Shown: positions 35,468 to 47,828 of the stretch, piece after piece
How the letters are laid out: each line of letters opens with the position of its first letter
Numbering within the stretch: position 1 is the stretch's first letter
Assembly (NCBI GenBank): GCA_028023455.1
Contig: JAQFVV010006238.1
Location: 1,745,478-1,809,477 of the forward strand
Length of the DNA: 64,000 nucleotides
From: Epiperipatus broadwayi
Lineage: Eukaryota > Onychophora > Udeonychophora > Euonychophora > Peripatidae
Direction of reading: 5' to 3'
Made by a program: the position numbers and the translations under genes
The notes under the pieces: model-generated
What the model saw: only the letters and a program-made list of their open reading frames with translations
Databases searched by the model: none
What the model was told of the DNA's origin: nothing

Positions 35468-36100
35468 ATTTTTGTAACTACAAGCTTATAAAAGTAATGT
35501 CACATTATATATGACTTGCTTTATTAATTATTATATTTGGATATATTTGTGATTCTGTTGTAGGTTTTCAGAATCATCACAATATTAATTTTTAATGTTT
35601 TTTTCTTTTGAAGTTAGAATGGCTATATTCATGTCTGATTTGCTGCAGGTGCTTATGAATATTTAATATAAATTATGATGTTTTCATGTGTAATGAACAC
35701 TTTTTTATTGCACTCACATTTTTATAATTATCACATTTACTTCATCTGTCATTATATTGGAGCCATGTGGTTCTGGTTTGTTTTCTTGGAAAAAAATTAA
35801 TGTTTTTATAAAATTTATAAGTTTCATCTACATTTGAATTTCTAGGCCATAGAAACAAATGAACTAGTCATGACCTTATATGATTTTCATATATTTTTTT
35901 TTTTTAATTTTTTGTGCCACCAGTGACATAGCTATGTTGTACCAAAGCGAGTCTCTAAGTATTAGAGATTTTTTAACTGTTAATCAGTAAATTAAAAATT
36001 AGTAATAAAAGTATTAAGATATAGGTTATAAATAGTAAAAAAGTTCTTTTATAAATTTTTTACAGAGGTTTAACACTTGTTATATAGCATTTTAAATAAA
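35468..36100. other. No gene recognised
   Basis: A/T-rich DNA, nothing supported. Confidence 0.5.
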
Positions 36101-36104
36101 ATAT

Positions 36105-36180
36105 ATTACTATATGTGGTTTAGCACAGTGGTTAGGGAAAACTCAAAATTAATGACATCAGGATAGATTCTTGACTGAAT
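36105..36180 (+). repeat. tRNA-like SINE relic
   Basis: GTGGTTTAGCACAGTGGTTA is a convincing A-box and D-arm; ATCAGGATAGATTCTTGACT occupies the T-arm position with the TTCGA core decayed. The intervening length suits a tRNA. A tRNA-derived SINE head. Confidence 0.5.
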
Positions 36181-36920
36181 ATTGTAAACAAAAGAAATCT
36201 CAGTTTAATTACATGACCTTCCAAGCCAATAGCCATAAGAATTATATAATGAAATATATAGAAACTAAGAATTATCTTTATAAAATAAATCAATAACCAA
36301 ATAATTTGCTCTTTTCATGAAATATAAAAACAAAGCAATATATATATATATAAGAAAAACATAGAAACTGTTATATTATATCAAATATAAATATTTGCTA
36401 TAGTTTCAGATATTTAAATGTCAAAACTTATTAATCTTCATAAATTTATTAAAATCTCTTAATAGATTGGTTTTATCAAGTTCAAATCATATGGCATTGA
36501 CATTTTAATGCATATATTGTCGTTAACTATGTTATAGACATTTTTTTGAAATGAAATCACTTTCAATCGATCATTGCAAAATTCCTACTTGTTTTTAAAT
36601 AATTCTAAACAGAAATATTATGCTTTATATATATGACATTTAATATAAATTCCACGGTATACTCCCCTTTCAAATTTATTGTTATAATGGGAATGGCAGT
36701 TACGAACAAAGATTTTGATCTGGCCAGTTGAATATTGTCGATTTTATTTTTGAATGTTCATGATTTTTACAACAATTGAGCAATTGATTTTTGTCAAGTT
36801 GGGGGCTTAACCTTACTTGCAGTGAATAATAAGTGATAAATTTTTATATTTGATAATCTATTAATCCATTGCACATATATAACATAAGCTATATAATATC
36901 TATATACCATAGATATGTCT
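36181..36920. other. No gene recognised
   Basis: A/T-rich DNA with an (AT)n tract near 36338. No feature supported. Confidence 0.5.
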
Positions 36921-37052
36921 GAATATATTCTACAAGAATATATAGACAATTGTTCAAAATTACAATAATATATCTTAACAATTTTTGCAAATTGTTAAGA
37001 TTTATTACCTTAATTTTTGACAATTGTCTACATACTCTTGTAGAATATATTC
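36921..37052. mobile_element. Short inverted-repeat MITE (~130 bp)
   Basis: Arms of 64 bp (36921-36984 and 36989-37052) with a 4-nt loop; GAATATATTCTACAAGA pairs with TCTTGTAGAATATATTC, and TATCTTAACAATTT with AAATTGTTAAGATT. About one base in eight differs between arms. Confidence 0.75.
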
Positions 37053-37888
37053 TTTTATATATACAGTAAACGACATTTCTCATTAGAGAGAATTTACCTA
37101 AATGATAATGCATTTTTAATTTTTTCTGGCTTATTTACACTTTCATATAAAATATCAAAAGCATCAATTGACTTTTTTCAGATTGCCAAACCTGTTTTCA
37201 AGTTTGATTGTCTTCAGTTTATCCTAGACTCTTCTGAAGTAAGCTTGAGCAATCTATGCACACCAGAGGGCATTGCTATAATATCTACATCCCAGACAAA
37301 TTTCTGGATATTAACTTTACTGAAGGATGGAACTAGTGTGCTCCTCTGCATTTAACAGACACCTTTTACTTTTTTAAAGGTGTTTTTACATTAATTTGGC
37401 CTGCCTGTGATTCTGTTTGTAGGTTCACTTTTTTGAATTTTTAGCAATGGAAAAAATCTGTTTTCATTTAGAACTCAAACTCACATTTTTATGCATCCTT
37501 AGAAAACTCCCAAACAACTGAACCAATAGAAATATTACATTTGTAGAGTAAAATTTTGTTAATATTATTTTAATCATTCTTAATTAATTAAAACAATTAA
37601 AATAATATATATATCTGAGAAAAAGATTATATTTGTAGAATAAAATTTTACTAATATTGATTTAATTCTTACTTAATTAAAAAGCCAATGCATGAATATT
37701 TTTATTAGGAGATGATCACATATTTCAATTTAGAAATGTTTGCTAGAGAGCTATTTTTTATTTTCATATCTTATTATAATTTTTGTCAATTTTTTTGTAG
37801 TTTTAATCATTTTTAAAATATGTAAATATAATAAAAAAAATATATATAAAAGTATTTTTAAAAAAATAATACTTTTATTTAAACAGCT
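37053..37888. other. No gene; degenerate direct repeat
   Basis: TTTGTAGARTAAAATTTT...TTAATTAA occurs twice, at about 37540 and 37630. A slightly G+C-richer block lies at 37190-37370. No gene recognised. Confidence 0.45.
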
Positions 37889-38045
37889 TACTAAAAAGTA
37901 GAAAAATAACAAAATAATCTAATTAAAAACATGCATTCTTTTATAAAAGCATTTGAGACCATAAAAATCAAAAAGGTCTCAAATGCTTTTGTGAAATGAC
38001 ACATATTTTAATCGAATCATTTTATTATTTTTCTACTTTCTTAGT
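37889..38045. mobile_element. Short inverted-repeat MITE (~155 bp)
   Basis: Arms of about 70 bp run from CTAAAAAGTAGAAAAATAAC to the matching end GTTATTTTTCTACTTTCTTAG-type right terminus. The tip has a perfect 16-bp stem (AAAGCATTTGAGACC and its complement) and a 14-nt loop. The termini resemble those of the element at 26072-26272. It ends four bases before the next element. Confidence 0.8.
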
Positions 38046-38050
38046 CAGTA

Positions 38051-38629
38051 GTCAAATATGTTTAAAAATACATATATACAAGCAACAAAGATTACAAATG
38101 ATAAAATTATCATAGAAAAGCCTTTTTTGGCAAATTATGTTTTTTGCTCTTTTCAATATGTCTCCATGATTTAAAGCATATACAGTGACATCTATATCAA
38201 TACATGAGAGAAGACAGATAAACAAATGGATATCCAACACGATCTATTATGTGATTTTTTTCTTTCTCAATCCTACTACAAAATTATTGTTATATATATT
38301 GAATTGATATATATCCACATATATTAATTAACTATCCATTCTTTATCCATTAATATATGTGGATATATATCAATTCAATATATATATAACAGTAATTTTA
38401 TAGTAGGATTGAGAAAGAAAAAAAATCACATAATAGATCGTGTTGGATATCCATTTGTTTATCTGTCTTCTCTCATGTATTGATATAGATGTCGCTGTAT
38501 ATGCTTTAAATCATGGAGACATATTGATAAGGGCAAAAAATATAATTTGCCGAAAAAGGCATTTCTATGATAATTTTATAATTTGTAATCTTTGTTGCTT
38601 GTATATATGTATTTTTAAACATATTTCAC
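38051..38629. mobile_element. 579-bp TA-flanked hairpin element (Tc1/mariner-type MITE)
   Basis: Two arms of about 280 bp (38051-38328 and 38351-38629) are roughly 95% identical inverted copies with a 22-bp loop. The ends are GTCAAATATG and GTGAAATATG, each directly flanked by TA, fitting a Tc1/mariner-type TA target duplication. Because the arms mirror each other, both carry the same 60-odd-codon frame (MLDIHLFICLLSCIDIDV) on opposite strands. These twin frames follow from the inverted repeat and are not evidence of a protein. Confidence 0.85.
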
Positions 38630-38631
38630 TA

Positions 38632-40169
38632 TTGTATACTTGAAGTGCAACATATAAAAAGAATTGGTTTTAATTCTGATTCTTTTTCTGTATAGTAATT
38701 TATTAATCAGCTATTTACCTGAAAGCATTATTTTTTTAAAAAAATCATTTTGTTTTAATAGCTTGAAATTTTTTTTAAAAAGAACAAAAACAAAGTTTTA
38801 AATCCAAGCCAACATATTTACATAATTATACAGATTTGATCTGAGGTTATTATCTATATATTTTAGTGAAGTGTGTTTTTATGTCAAATAAAGGCATTGT
38901 CTAGTCTTTGGCTAGAAAAATTAAGAAAAAATTGTGATTCTTTCCGCTTACTCTAGAATCATCTAATGTAACTAATTAATCAATGGGGGTATTAGTATAA
39001 AATTTCACAATTTTAATTTATTTTTTTAAATGAGGAATAATCCAAAATGGAAAATGACATCTTTCATTTAGCAATCCAGATGAGCAATGCCTTTCACAAT
39101 TCTTTTACAAGGACTGCCAGAGAAGCTTTTACCTGCAGTGAGCTGCATAAAGACTATTATCTTTACCATTGTTATTTCTAGTAACTATATAAATATTACC
39201 ATTAACATATTCATGAATGATTTTAGATGTAGCAAAAAGTTGAAATGGGTGATGGTAGGATAGAGCTTTGATTACATCAGCATGTGTAAAAAATATTTTA
39301 TAGTAGTAAATAAAAATGCTTTAGGCTTTAATTTGAGAAGAACACAGAAATAAAACAAAAACTTTATCTTTGAAATTTGTAATGACGACTATACTGGTTT
39401 TTAAGGCTTATCATAGGACATATCACTTTTATTAATTTTTTTTTTTATTCTCTTTACTTTTTTGCCATCTTATGTAAAGTCCAAGTGCATTGTTCAAAAA
39501 ATCCAATATGGTCATCACTTATGAAAGTCATATCTAGAATTAGTTTAAGGATATTTTATAGGACAAGACTGGATAAGGATTAAATAAGCACTAACATCTT
39601 TTTATTATTAAAGCTTACATTAGGTGGAAGAAGAGTATGGAGAATATGATTTATTGTCAGTTTTGTTATTAAAGTATGATTTTAGTTGCAAAACATGTTC
39701 TTCATAAATTGCCATTACTTTACATGTGATAATACTTTTGAGGCATGTATGTAATTCATTTTTGGTGCTTTGTATTTTATATTTGGTTTTCTTTACAGGT
39801 AAAATTGAATCACATTTGGTTTAGGGATTTTAAAGGCCTTTCAGTAAGATCTTTCTAGCTAATCCAGGAAGCTAAAAGAATAAAAATAATTCTCTTTTAT
39901 TCAAAATGCATTTGACTCACACTAACTAAAGCAAATCATGAACTCCATAATTAGGTTTGTTTATCAATGTTAACAAGATACATGTAGAATGTTTGACTGG
40001 AAGCAGTGTTGTCTATCATTCAAAGGTGTTTTGTTTTTAAAGAAATATTTTAAATTATGCATTTTCATAGCTATGGATAGAAATTACACAAAAGCATTAT
40101 TAGAAAGAATTAAAAGAAACTGATTTATATGGTATATGGTTGAATATGCACAATTTTCTAGGTTCTGAT

Positions 40170-40171
<2 letters not shown>
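38632..40171. other. No gene recognised
   Basis: A/T-rich DNA without repeats or coding signatures I can support. Confidence 0.5.
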
Positions 40172-40246
<75 letters not shown>

Positions 40247-40247
40247 A
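40172..40247. repeat. Compound microsatellite (TAA)n(TGA)n
   Basis: About 13 TAA/ATA units followed directly by about 11 ATG units, then a looser AAT/AAC-rich tail to about 40305. The frames across it (poly-Ile/poly-Met and poly-Leu/poly-Ser) are artefacts. Confidence 0.95.
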
Positions 40248-40305
40248 ACAGCAATAATAATAACAACAACAGTAACCAATAATAATAACAATAACAATAA
40301 TGATA

Positions 40306-40915
40306 ATTTTTTTACAACAGTAATAAGAATTATGTCAGAACAATGAGCATATTTTATAAGAAAGGAGTCAACTTCTTTTCTTCACAAAATAGGAAAGGGA
40401 TAGGAAAGTTGTGTTCATTTTTTAGTATTCTCCACAAAAATTTATTTTATAATAAATAAATTTTCTAAAAATAAAATGAAATTAAAATGTTTGTACACTT
40501 TTAACCCACTTAGTGAAAGCAATTGGTCCCCCAAAACTCATCATTAACTAAGAATATCACATAAAGAATAAGTAATTAGAATGTTTTCCTATAGGGGGAA
40601 ATTTGGCTGGTTTCTCCAGCTAAAAATTGCATTATAAACTATTAACAAATAACTTAATCTATTATATATTAAAAAAGACTACATTATGTACTTGTGTAAA
40701 GTGTGCTATATGTATAAAATGCAAAAATGTATTTAAAATATGTATGTATATATGATAATGCAACTTAAATCTATGTAAGAAAATCCATTTATCTTAACAT
40801 TGTTCTTTCCAATGATCCATTCATCAATCACAATTATCTAATTTTCTAAATAATGAATTGCTTATTCTAAAATCCATTATTTTTTAAATCCTTTGATGAT
40901 ATTGTTTTTTTTTTT
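40306..40915. other. No gene recognised
   Basis: A/T-rich DNA, no supportable feature. Confidence 0.5.
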
Positions 40916-40919
40916 TTTT

Positions 40920-41583
40920 TGGAGGAGTGCACCAATCTAGAGAAAAAGTTTAGAATGGATGTTTGAAGTGCTTCTTGGATTTTATATTGGATGCCATGAT
41001 TTTGGCAAGTTTTCATACACCTATATAGTTTGAACACATTGTTCTATTTTGTCTTGGTTTTTAAAAATAGTGTCAGTGGTCAATGTGGATAAACTTATAG
41101 AACAGGGGTCACCAACCTTTTTGCACTTAAGAGCGCATTCTATAATACCGGCCAGGTGGTGGGCACCATTTATTTTTTCAATGTAAATTTATAGTTGGAT
41201 ATTGTTAATATTACACATAATGTACAAAAAAAAATGTTTATTTCAAAAATAAAATTTTAACATACAATTAACATTTATATTTTTACCTGTAAAAGTATAG
41301 TATGCCCTACAATTTGATTACAATATAATACAATAATTTATTAGAAATTTTGAAAATTAAATTTATTTGCATCAGATAAATAATTTTTTATCGTGTTCGG
41401 ATAGTGGCAGGCACATGTAAAATGGTCTGCGGGCACCATGGTGCCCGCAGGCATAGGGTTGGGGACCCCTGCTATAGAAGAACAAATATGACGATTTGCT
41501 TCTTTTTCCTGTCGATCTAAAATATTTATTTCTGTTTCCAAGTTTAGACATTTCTTGGTTTTTTTGAGGTCAGTTGTAGTCAT
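40920..41583 (-). pseudogene. Possible pogo/Tigger-type transposase N-terminus split by the hAT MITE
   Basis: On the minus strand, 41583-41480 gives KTKKCLNLETEINILDRQEK, resembling the first helix of the CENP-B/Tigger DNA-binding domain ('KRK.LTL..KLEILDR.EKG'). Beyond the MITE, at about 41080-40930, STLTTDTIFKNQDKIEQC resembles the following 'vs.STI..I.KN.dKI' segment. Together they suggest a decayed pogo-family transposase interrupted by the MITE insertion. Both pieces are short and carry stops, so this remains tentative. Confidence 0.35.
41103..41471. mobile_element. hAT-family MITE (369 bp) with 8-bp target duplication
   Basis: The ends are CAGGGGTCACCAACCTT and the reverse complement of GGTTGGGGACCCCTG, a typical hAT terminal inverted repeat. 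They are flanked by TTATAGAA (41095-41102) and CTATAGAA (41472-41479), an 8-bp duplication with one mismatch. Subterminal GGGCACC motifs recur in both orientations. A perfect 24-bp palindrome lies at 41427-41450 (half-site CTGCGGGCACCA). There is no coding capacity; it must have moved using a hAT transposase in trans. Confidence 0.92.
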
Positions 41584-41979
41584 GATTTTTAATGAAAATG
41601 TAAACTGAATTGTTAGAAAATAAACTGCACATCTTTAAAAAAAACTGAGTTGTCTAACTGCCCCAAAGACTGCAAAGTGGATGAGAAAGTGAAAGTAAAC
41701 TAGGAATTAACAATTTTTTGTGCTCATCAGCTCATCGTTGGGATGAAAGAAAATACATACTGAAGTTTTACTTATTTTCAGATTTGTATTATTATATTAT
41801 ATTACTTACTTGAAATTATTTAGAATTTTAACAAAAATGTTGAATAAAAATTGTTTAATTGTTCCTAAAGACTTGTTATTTATTATTGGTGTAGCAGTAG
41901 TAAAATTAGCACACAGCACATTGTCAAAGCTACTTAAAAGAATATTATAAGGTATTAAAAAAAGCAATATATATATATA
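41584..41979. other. No gene recognised
   Basis: A/T-rich DNA ending in an (AT)n tract near 41970. Confidence 0.5.
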
Positions 41980-44900
41980 TATTGTACCCTCACTAACCGG
42001 AAATATAATGATAAGAAAATGACTAGCTCAGATAAAATGATAATGCTCGGCTAAAATACATATAATCTTACTATAATTAATAATAAGAATATTTCATGAT
42101 ATATCTACTATTCAGCTAGCTCTAACTGATTAATAAATAATAAATGGTTCGGTTTATAAAAAAGTAAATAAATAAAATATTAATAAATCATGAGACAATG
42201 AAGTGAAGTACAAGCAGTAAAGAATTATATTGAGCTAATATCCCACAGGATACAATCTCAATGGCATAATAATACTATTCCCCCTATTATTCCAAATAAT
42301 AATAAATTCATAGCATTCTTACGACTTTAAAATAATAACAATCAATTTAATATAATGTTATTAAATAAATCCTAATCTCTTTATTAAAATAATATAACTA
42401 TAATAATCTCAGGTTCTTTAAAATAACTCTAATCAATTTATAATTTTCTGTAGTCAAGTCTGATAAGGGATTTTGTATCCTTCTCAACTATCCCTAACTA
42501 ATAATAATAGCAAATAATAATTTTATTCCTCATTAAATAATTATTAATCTTATCCACTGTTTAATATTAGGATGACTAATAATAATGATAATAACAATAA
42601 TAATAATATATATTTTTAGTTCTCATGTGACATCTTAAATAAAAATATATGTGATATAATCTGATAATATGTGGCAACAAACAATATTAAAATTCTATGC
42701 AATAAATTGTGCAATCAATTATGACCATAATAATAATAATATTAATGCAAAATGAAATTTCTAAAATATATTATATTCTGAAGCATTATGATTTCGTAAG
42801 TAAATAATTACATCTGTACTGTGCCAATATTATGTTTGTTTTGGTATCTGACAATCATGTATTTGTGGTGGTGAATAAAATCAATATAACACAATGTTCG
42901 ATCAAACAAATTTAACAAATTTATTATTATAGGCTTTTAACAAAACTATATACAATATTTACAATTATATTTGACAAAAACTTAACAAATATTAAACTAA
43001 TGATAAAATATTAAATTACATATTTACACATTGAAAATAATAAAAAAATAAATCAACAAGTAAATAAGCCTTTACTCCAACTTAATACACTTATAGTTTA
43101 ATATAATATCCATTAATTATCATAGTTAAAATATATTGTTTTCATAAGCTACACGAAAATATAAAAATATGAAATACTGAAGGAACATTCATTTTTAAAA
43201 TACGTTCATAGATTTTATAATAAATTAATCAAACTTCTAGTATAATATTGCTAATGTTATTTAAATATTTATCTTAGTTCATTCAATAAATAAATTGACT
43301 TTAACAAAATAACATTAATGATGTTCTTTTATATACCTTGCTTGGCACTACTCTAAATAAAATTCTCTATATGTGCATTACATATATGTTTAAAACAAAA
43401 TAATATTCACAAAAATATAAGCATTCATTCTATTCTGTGTCGTTCATTTTTGATGTTTCTATTTTTAAAAATATGCATTAGCACGTAAAATTAAATATCG
43501 AAATTAGTCAAAAATCTCATGAATAATTATCATATCTTTTTATGTCTTTTTAAAAATAGTTTACTAAAACATGAAAAATATCTATAATTCTTTATTATTC
43601 ACTGTTAACATTTATAGTCAATCTCATTTGTATTTGACTTTAACCTATACCAAAAACATGAAAAACTTATCTCATCTTTTTTCAAAATAACAGTTCTACA
43701 ATTCAAAAATTATTTATTACTTTCTTTCATAAATATAATGTTATATGATGCAATAACTCATGAAATTAAGATAGCGATATGATGCATAGGTAGATATGAT
43801 GCATAGGTACGAAGAACTAACTAGAGTATAGACTCAATAGTATAAAATATATGGGATAATCTACATGGATACAGTGTAAACGAAGAGGTATGACTTTTCT
43901 GTCTAATAACCTCAAATATAATACTAATGTCCAGCTATTTATTCAGTTCATTCGAACATTAATTAAAATACATAATATCAAGAAAGACACTGTCCCTGGA
44001 AAATATATACAAATTACAAGGTTATGTTATTTGTACCTGCATAAACTATTAAGATAATAATATGTTACTTTCCTATTCTCCATAGATCCTACACATAAGC
44101 ATCCCATGGTTTCTTTTCATAATCCCAAGGTCACTATCACTTAAAAACTTCACAATAGATTTAATAATCTACATCGCAAAATATCCAGCCTCACTATAAA
44201 ATAATAAACAAAATTCACGTATGACTTTAACAAATCTAAAACTACAAGAAAAGGTTTATTCACTTTTAAAACTCAGCAAATAAAAATACAAATGACATTT
44301 CTAAAGTAAGGTTCATTTATTAAAGAATCTTATAAAAATTATATATATCAGTAAGTTATATTACATTAGTAATATAAAAGAAAAGTATGCATATCTTTCT
44401 AAAAAAAATCCTAGCTCATATCTTTAGAATCACAAAGTTTTATGTGTAATTAATGCATGACACATGTTCATATGTTCATATGATAAAGTAATACTATAAA
44501 AATATTCCAAGCAATTCTAGAAATAATAAAATATGCATCATGTGAAATTATATATTTTACAAAGATTTACCTATTGACACTAATTTTGTCAGTCACTCTT
44601 AGACGTTTTCTGGACCAATATTTCATATAAAAATGTATTAAATAATAACAACATACATTCAGCATCACTATTATACTTTAAAATGTTTATGAAAAAAAAA
44701 CTTTACAAAAAATTAAAATATTTCTTACAATATTAATTATGTTAGATTAAATAAATATTTAAATGTAATTTTCCTACCTAACCCTAATAAAACTTAATGC
44801 TAGAATTAGTATATGAAATGATAAATAAAACTATAATTATGAAAACTCTAACCCTTTCTTCTCCATAAAGTTCAAATTAAAAGTTTTTTTCTGAAGGTGA

Positions 44901-47100
44901 CTTTTAAATCCGAAATATTTTGAAAAAATAATCATCGATTCTGTTATGAAAGTCTATAAATCACAGTCCAATATCTGTGGCTTTCCAGGAAAAATAATTA
45001 TGAAATTGTGATATCACTTAGGAAAGTTTAAAATAATCTCTGGAGTTTTTCACATTTACTTGGATCATACCGGATTCAGATGCATCAGTGATGGCTATAT
45101 ATCTATGTATTTTTACAGAAAATATGTACTTTATATTCGATTAAAAATATTTTATGGTAATTTAAATAAAGTCATTTATAAATTTATTTTAGTCAGGGTA
45201 TTTTTAGTTACCCAGTTTATTTCCTTTTCTAATGAATAATCTTTAAAAAATCAGTTTTTAGAATATTAAATGATTTAAAGTCTTTTTTTTCTTAACAACA
45301 ACTTGTCATATGATAGTATCGGTTTTTATCTTTATAATCATTTTCAAGAAAAGTTTATAATAAACTTTTTAAAAACAATATTTTTTTTAAAATTATTTAC
45401 TGCAAGCTTTTTTTTAAATATACCTTTTCAAAATATTAAAATTTACGTTTTCTCCATATAACTTTTTGCTCTCCAAATAAAGTTATCTATCTTTAAAATA
45501 TAATACATAAAAATGTTAAACTTTTGAAGAATATTTCTGTTTAACTTTCTTGCTAATGTCCAAAGTATCAAAAATAAATGATATAACTTTTTTCTCAATA
45601 TATTTAAAATTGTATCTTCTTTTATTAACTGTTCTTTCATCCTTAATTCTTTTAAATACATTGTTGTTGCTATTAAATTCATAGTTTCCATGAAGTTGGC
45701 TTAAGCTTCAATAAAACAGCTGACGGAGAATTTATTAATTTAACAACGCATAAGTTTAGCTTAGTAAATTTATAATCCTTTAAATCCTTTCTTTTAAAAC
45801 AATAATTTTAAATAGTAAACTAAGCAATACTTCAATGTTAATATATGATAATAATATTGAAATAAATAAACAAGTTATTAAGCAATTATTAAGTTATAAG
45901 CACCCCAGAAAAATGAAAACATCTACTTTTATACCATATTAAATTGACAATTTGATTGGCCATTAGATCTTTAACTTGTGATCTAATTTACATATTAGTC
46001 AAGCTTATGTAATTAAAATTTTAGAAATAAAATTTATAACTTATTAAATATTAAATATTATTAGAAAATTTAATTCTAAATTAATTCTACAATTTTATTT
46101 AAACAAACTAATACTTTAGCAATTTATCCAATATTTATTTTCAATGTATCTATTTTTTAAAATTTAACTTTACTAATTACATTTGTTTTAAAACTACCAA
46201 ATAAATAATTTTCCTAACATTTACTTTTATTATGCACAAATGTTTTTCAATTTTAAAACAATTTTGAAAGTAATTTTGAAACTTTATTTAGAAACCTTGT
46301 AAGCACAAAAGTATGAGTTTTCACTAGTCACTTGATTTAACCAGACAAAATGTAACAATGTTTATAATTACTGTCTGAAAACAAAAATAAAATATATTTA
46401 AAAAAAATTATAAAATATAATAATACAATTTGGAATAATGAATTTTAAAATTATTTAAACTGTAATAAAATTAAATACATCTGTCCTGCATAAAATATAT
46501 CTTTTGATAAATAATTTATAACACAAATATTAAATCTAATTTTATTTAAATTACATTAGCTTATGTATTTTAAGTCATTATTTTAAAACTAATTTTTAAC
46601 ATTTTATTTAATAGGACTTTTAGTATATTATTTGACTATGGCCAGTTTCCCCAACCATGCACAAATCATAATATTTAACTTTACTTTATTATTTTAACAT
46701 ATTAACATAGTTTTTTTTTTATTTATTTACTACTCTCACTTTTCTTTAACAAATTTTTTTTTTTGTAATATTACCAACATTATACAGCAGTTATACTATT
46801 TAAAGAGTACCCTTAATTTAAAATTTTTCAAAAATTGATTCAGTAAACCTATTTGGACCTAGTAGAAAGGGCACAATATATATTTAATGCATTGTCTGTT
46901 TGCATATTGCAATCCATTTTAAAGTTTTCTTTTTTTACAAGATGTACTATGCAGAGCTAAAGATCACAAAAAAATATTTCACTGACATATTTTATTGTAG
47001 CTTTCCAATATATTCTAAATATCTCAGTCATAAATTTCCAATGGAGCCAGTCACCCTCGCACGTCTTTACAATATCTTTGAGATAATCTTTATTATATAA
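41980..47100. other. Five-kilobase A/C-rich (plus strand) block without recognisable genes
   Basis: Across this block C clearly exceeds G and A exceeds T on the plus strand (for example lines near 43021, 44101-44161 and 46141), whereas the DNA before 42 kb and after about 47.1 kb is mostly T/G-rich. It holds no frame with a recognisable domain; the longest (minus 45443-45691) is K/L/I-rich without family features. A 12-bp direct repeat (GATGCATAGGTA) occurs at about 43780-43810. The block could be an intron transcribed in the opposite direction, or one large degenerate insert. Confidence 0.45.
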
Positions 47101-47396
47101 AGGGAATCTACTTTTCTCATGAAAGATCAAGTCCAAATTAAAAAACATCCTTTTAGGAAGTCTTACATTATTAATTTATTTTACATGTCCAAGATGATAA
47201 GATTTCACAATGGTACTCTGTAGAATTATATCTAGAAATTTGAAGAACGTATTTGGTTTTACAATTTAGCTATTGTATTTTTGAAATTTTGTAGAGAGTT
47301 CATAAATTATTTTTTTTAAATGTCTTTATATTGTATCAATATGGTGTCCAAGTCTTGCTTCTGCATTTATAGCCTTTATCTATATAATTCTTCATA
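47101..47396. other. Spacer before microsatellite
   Basis: A/T-rich sequence, nothing recognised. Confidence 0.4.
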
Positions 47397-47397
47397 G

Positions 47398-47502
<105 letters not shown>

Positions 47503-47505
47503 ATA

Positions 47506-47828
47506 TAGGGTATATGAGCATAGACTTTCACAACACCCCCACTCATCACTTATCTCATATCACTGATACACTTGAACACATATAAGTCAAAAAGATAAAT
47601 AATCACCAATATATGTATTTCATGCTAAAACTAGCAATCATCAGTTGGTCCAGATTATCATCTCCACACATATATGCAATAAGTACTCAGATATATATTA
47701 AGATAGCCAATCTTCACACTTTAATGGACAGGCTTCAATCCATTCCACACTCCAACTTTTCAACCATCCATCCAATTGAAAATCTGATGATGGAAAGCTC
47801 AAAGGCCACCCTGAAGCTGACATTCTTA
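47506..47828 (-). mobile_element. Hammerhead-bearing retroposon-like repeat, copy 3
   Basis: Reverse-oriented, colinear with 5480-5808. It runs from the right end (GGTATATGAGCA) through the hammerhead, the AATGGACAGGCTT block and CATCCATCCAATTGAAAATC to about 47828. There it stops close to the position of the HHR1 cleavage region in copy 1. Its 3' end (minus strand) is followed by the (TAA)n tract. This is the copy with the best preserved ribozyme. Confidence 0.75.
47599..47659 (-). ncRNA. Type I hammerhead ribozyme, fully canonical core
   Basis: Minus strand. CTGATGA is at 47644-47638. Stem II TGCTA/TAGCA is 5 bp with a GTTT loop inside 47637-47622. GAAA is at 47621-47618. Stem III ATA/TAT is 3 bp with a 2-nt CA loop. 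A17 is at 47610, with cleavage predicted between 47610 and 47609. Stem I has inner CCAA/TTGG (47648-47645 with 47609-47606) and outer ATAATC/GATTAT (47658-47653 with 47604-47599) helices, all Watson-Crick. The one flaw is a U-U apposition closing stem II next to the core. This is the best candidate in the window for actual self-cleavage. Confidence 0.85.

Noticed and set aside
38052-38643. Two matching ~60-codon open frames on opposite strands, as if a conserved small protein family
   Set aside because: They are the two arms of one inverted repeat, so the identity comes from the hairpin and not from protein conservation.
40084-40346. Open frames of poly-Leu/Ser and poly-Ile/Met
   Set aside because: They are translations of the (TAA)n(TGA)n microsatellite.
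41736-41770. GCTGATGAGC on the minus strand as a hammerhead core
   Set aside because: No GAAA box or closing stems at the required distance.
42830-42860. TTGGTATCTGACAATC as an LTR primer-binding site
   Set aside because: It loosely resembles a Met-tRNA primer site, but no LTR, terminal CA or coding region accompanies it.
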